From: Rubripirellula sp.
GTDB taxonomy: Bacteria; Planctomycetota; Planctomycetia; Pirellulales; Pirellulaceae
Direction: 5' to 3'
NCBI GenBank assembly: GCA_029287555.1
Contig: JARFQX010000493.1
Coordinates: 1-5,801 of the forward strand
DNA: 5,801 nucleotides
Part shown: one piece after another, positions 4,704-5,801 of the stretch
Layout of the letters: each line of letters starts with the position of its first letter
Numbering within the stretch: position 1 is the stretch's first letter
Program-made: the position numbers and the translations under genes
Notes under the pieces: model-generated
Seen by the model: the letters and a program-made list of their open reading frames with translations, nothing else
Database searches by the model: none
Told to the model about the DNA's origin: nothing

Positions 4704-5405
4704 ATGATCATCAGTCCCTCTCTATCGGGTAACCTTCTCGTTGCTTCCTCGCTCATTACCGACCCCATTTACGCGGGTGGTGTTTGTTTGATCATTTACC
4801 AGGACGATGATCAGACGATCGGCGTGATGCTGAATCGGCCCTTGCAACCGACCCCCAAGGCGCTCCTGAAGGTCTTCGGCGTCGAGCCCGGAACTTCGAA
4901 TCGTTTAAGCCCTCAGGACACGGCGGACTCCGATTCGATGGGAAGCGAAGCGACGAACGGAGCGGTCCCCGCAAACCACTCGGAAGGTGGCCTGAGCCTT
5001 CCACCCGGGGATGCCAAGACAATGTCGGCCTCGTCTCCGTGGCGAATGATTCACTTTGGGGGTCCCCAGTCGGGACCGGTGGTTGCCATTCACCAGGAGA
5101 GCGAATTGGCGGAGGCGGAAACGGGCACCGGCATCTACGTGGCAGCCCAAAAGCATCACCTGGAGAATCTAGTCCGCCGTGACCAGGTCCGTTATCGGCT
5201 GATCGTGGGTCATCTCGGATGGAAGTCCGAGAACCTGGCTGCAGAGATTGACTCGGGGGTGTGGCATGTCGTTCCTGCCAGTGCGGAAGCGGTTTTTTCT
5301 CCCGCGGGCGAAATGTGGCCTGGGCTGATTGGGCGGGCTACCTCCAACTCCCTGGCAAAGTGGATCGGGGTTCCTGATAACGATCGGGCCGGCGAGCTAA
5401 ACTAA
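4704..5405 (+). CDS. YqgE/AlgH family protein (UPF0301, DUF179)
   Basis: A 233-residue protein of the YqgE/AlgH family. Family members are widespread; AlgH has been linked to alginate regulation in Pseudomonas, but the biochemical role is not settled, so no function is given. Family features: SGNLLVASSLITDPIYAGGVCLIIYQDDDQTIGVMLNRPL in outline (8-47), with the typical LLxA...DPxF-like opening and GxxLNRPL; FGGPQSGPV (118-126); and VGHLGWKSENLAAEIDSGVW (168-187), corresponding to the family's conserved Gly-Trp segment. Usual length is about 185-200 residues. The excess lies mostly in a Ser/Asp/Gly/Pro-rich stretch (about 63-112) between LNRPL and FGGP, likely a disordered loop. ATG 4704 has no clear ribosome-binding site. 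A 4-codon frame (ATG 4693, stop TGA 4705-4707) overlaps it. No signal peptide or membrane segment is seen. Confidence 0.9.
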   Translation: MIISPSLSGNLLVASSLITDPIYAGGVCLIIYQDDDQTIGVMLNRPLQPTPKALLKVFGVEPGTSNRLSPQDTADSDSMGSEATNGAVPANHSEGGLSLPPGDAKTMSASSPWRMIHFGGPQSGPVVAIHQESELAEAETGTGIYVAAQKHHLENLVRRDQVRYRLIVGHLGWKSENLAAEIDSGVWHVVPASAEAVFSPAGEMWPGLIGRATSNSLAKWIGVPDNDRAGELN

Positions 5406-5406
5406 C

Positions 5407-5443
5407 GCTTTCGACCGAGCCGGTCTCCAAGTCAGACGAAAGC
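5407..5443 (+). terminator. Nested hairpin right after the YqgE/AlgH stop
   Basis: GCTTTCG (5407-5413) pairs with CGAAAGC (5437-5443). Inside it GACCG (5413-5417) can pair with CGGTC (5421-5425) around a 3-base loop, sharing G5413 with the outer stem. It begins one base after the TAA. No T-tract follows; it may end transcription or protect the 3' end. Confidence 0.35.
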
Positions 5444-5465
5444 CTGAGTTGTCAGGTTCTCAAAT

Positions 5466-5484
5466 CCCGAGTCGGAAACTCGGG
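5466..5484 (+). promoter_or_regulatory. GC-rich hairpin in the leader of the cold-shock-domain gene
   Basis: CCCGAGT (5466-5472) and ACTCGGG (5478-5484) form a perfect 7-base-pair stem with a 5-base loop, 42 bases before the GTG start. It may be a second terminator element for the upstream gene, or a leader structure; cold-shock mRNAs are known for regulatory leaders in other bacteria. Which of these applies is not decidable here. Confidence 0.35.
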
Positions 5485-5510
5485 CAACTCTGCTCAGCCG
5501 CCTCACTCGC

Positions 5511-5515
5511 AAGGA
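5511..5515 (+). promoter_or_regulatory. Ribosome-binding site for the cold-shock-domain gene
   Basis: AAGGA sits 11 bases before GTG at 5527. The frame is open further upstream, so this site is the main reason to place the start at that GTG. Confidence 0.45.
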
Positions 5516-5526
5516 AAGTTCGAACC

Positions 5527-5801
5527 GTGGACCCATCCAACGAAGACCCGATCGTCAAGAAACGGTTCCGCATCCAAAAGCGACGGCTGGGCAAAATCAA
5601 GTTCCTCTCGCAAGACGGGAACTACGGCTTCATCGTGGCGGAAGACTTCCGCGAAGACGTGTTCTTCCACACATCGAATTGGAATGGCCAAGTCACCGCC
5701 GATGGAAAGACTCGGAATGTCCTCTTGGCAATCGATCTGTGGGTCGAGTTCGAACTGGATGACGAGCAGTTCGAGACGGAGCAACGTCTCCGGGCAAAGG
5801 T
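5527..5801 (+). CDS. Cold-shock-domain protein, 3' end beyond the window
   Basis: About 91 codons are visible, with no stop before the window ends. After a basic N-terminal stretch (KKRFRIQKRR, 11-20) comes an OB-fold cold-shock domain: GKIKFLSQDGNYGFIVAED (22-40) contains the RNP1-like YGFI segment and EDVFFHTS (43-50) the RNP2-like VFFH segment. These aromatic residues stack on single-stranded RNA or DNA in the family. Later strands fit DLWVEFELDD and TEQRLRAKV. The stretch between RNP2 and the fourth strand is somewhat longer than in CspA. Classical CspA has about 70 residues and starts at the first strand, so this is an extended form, perhaps with a further C-terminal domain outside the window. 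Likely role: nucleic-acid binding or RNA chaperone; cold induction cannot be inferred. The start is GTG, chosen from the AAGGA upstream. Confidence 0.85.
   Translation, partial: MDPSNEDPIVKKRFRIQKRRLGKIKFLSQDGNYGFIVAEDFREDVFFHTSNWNGQVTADGKTRNVLLAIDLWVEFELDDEQFETEQRLRAK

Overview
The window looks like a chromosomal housekeeping segment from a GC-rich bacterium, most plausibly a planctomycete of the Rhodopirellula/Pirellulaceae type. That is an inference from composition, loose spacing between genes, weak or missing Shine-Dalgarno signals and unusually extended versions of universal proteins; no phylogenetic marker was tested. I see no transposase, phage, CRISPR, rRNA or tRNA gene.

Layout: (1) 1-87, the last 28 codons of an unidentified + strand gene. 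(2) 306-836, an NAD(P)H-dependent FMN reductase-like flavodoxin-fold protein, preceded by a strong bulged stem-loop (213-260). (3) A convergent junction (837-929) with a small hairpin. (4) 930-1547 on the minus strand, nadD, nicotinate-mononucleotide adenylyltransferase. (5) A 234-base divergent spacer (1548-1781) with a perfect 8+4+8 dyad (1631-1650) and a second nested inverted repeat (1673-1727). (6) 1782-4352, priA, the primosomal replication-restart helicase. It has a non-canonical N-terminal tail of about 113 residues built partly from a GGTTCG hexanucleotide repeat. (7) A 351-base gene-free spacer (4353-4703) with a tandem 14-mer and a candidate branched inverted-repeat structure. (8) 4704-5405, a YqgE/AlgH (UPF0301) family protein with an unusual Ser/Gly/Asp-rich insertion. 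(9) A 121-base spacer with two hairpins. (10) 5527 to the window end, a cold-shock-domain protein that is open at the right edge.

The genes do not form one recognisable pathway. NadD makes the NAD precursor nicotinate adenine dinucleotide, the neighbouring FMN reductase-like protein would use a nicotinamide cofactor, and PriA reloads the replisome. priA, algH and the cold-shock gene are co-directional, but the gaps (351 and 121 bases) favour separate or loosely coupled transcription.

The most interesting signals are inside and around priA. The repeat puts nine consecutive GGG tracts with 3-base loops on the coding strand, close to the GGGTTA telomere pattern and a strong G-quadruplex candidate. 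The same repeat encodes a Gly-Ser/Leu linker, and just after it lies a QTQLF pentapeptide that fits the beta-clamp-binding consensus. I did not find convincing evidence for a wholly new multi-gene system.
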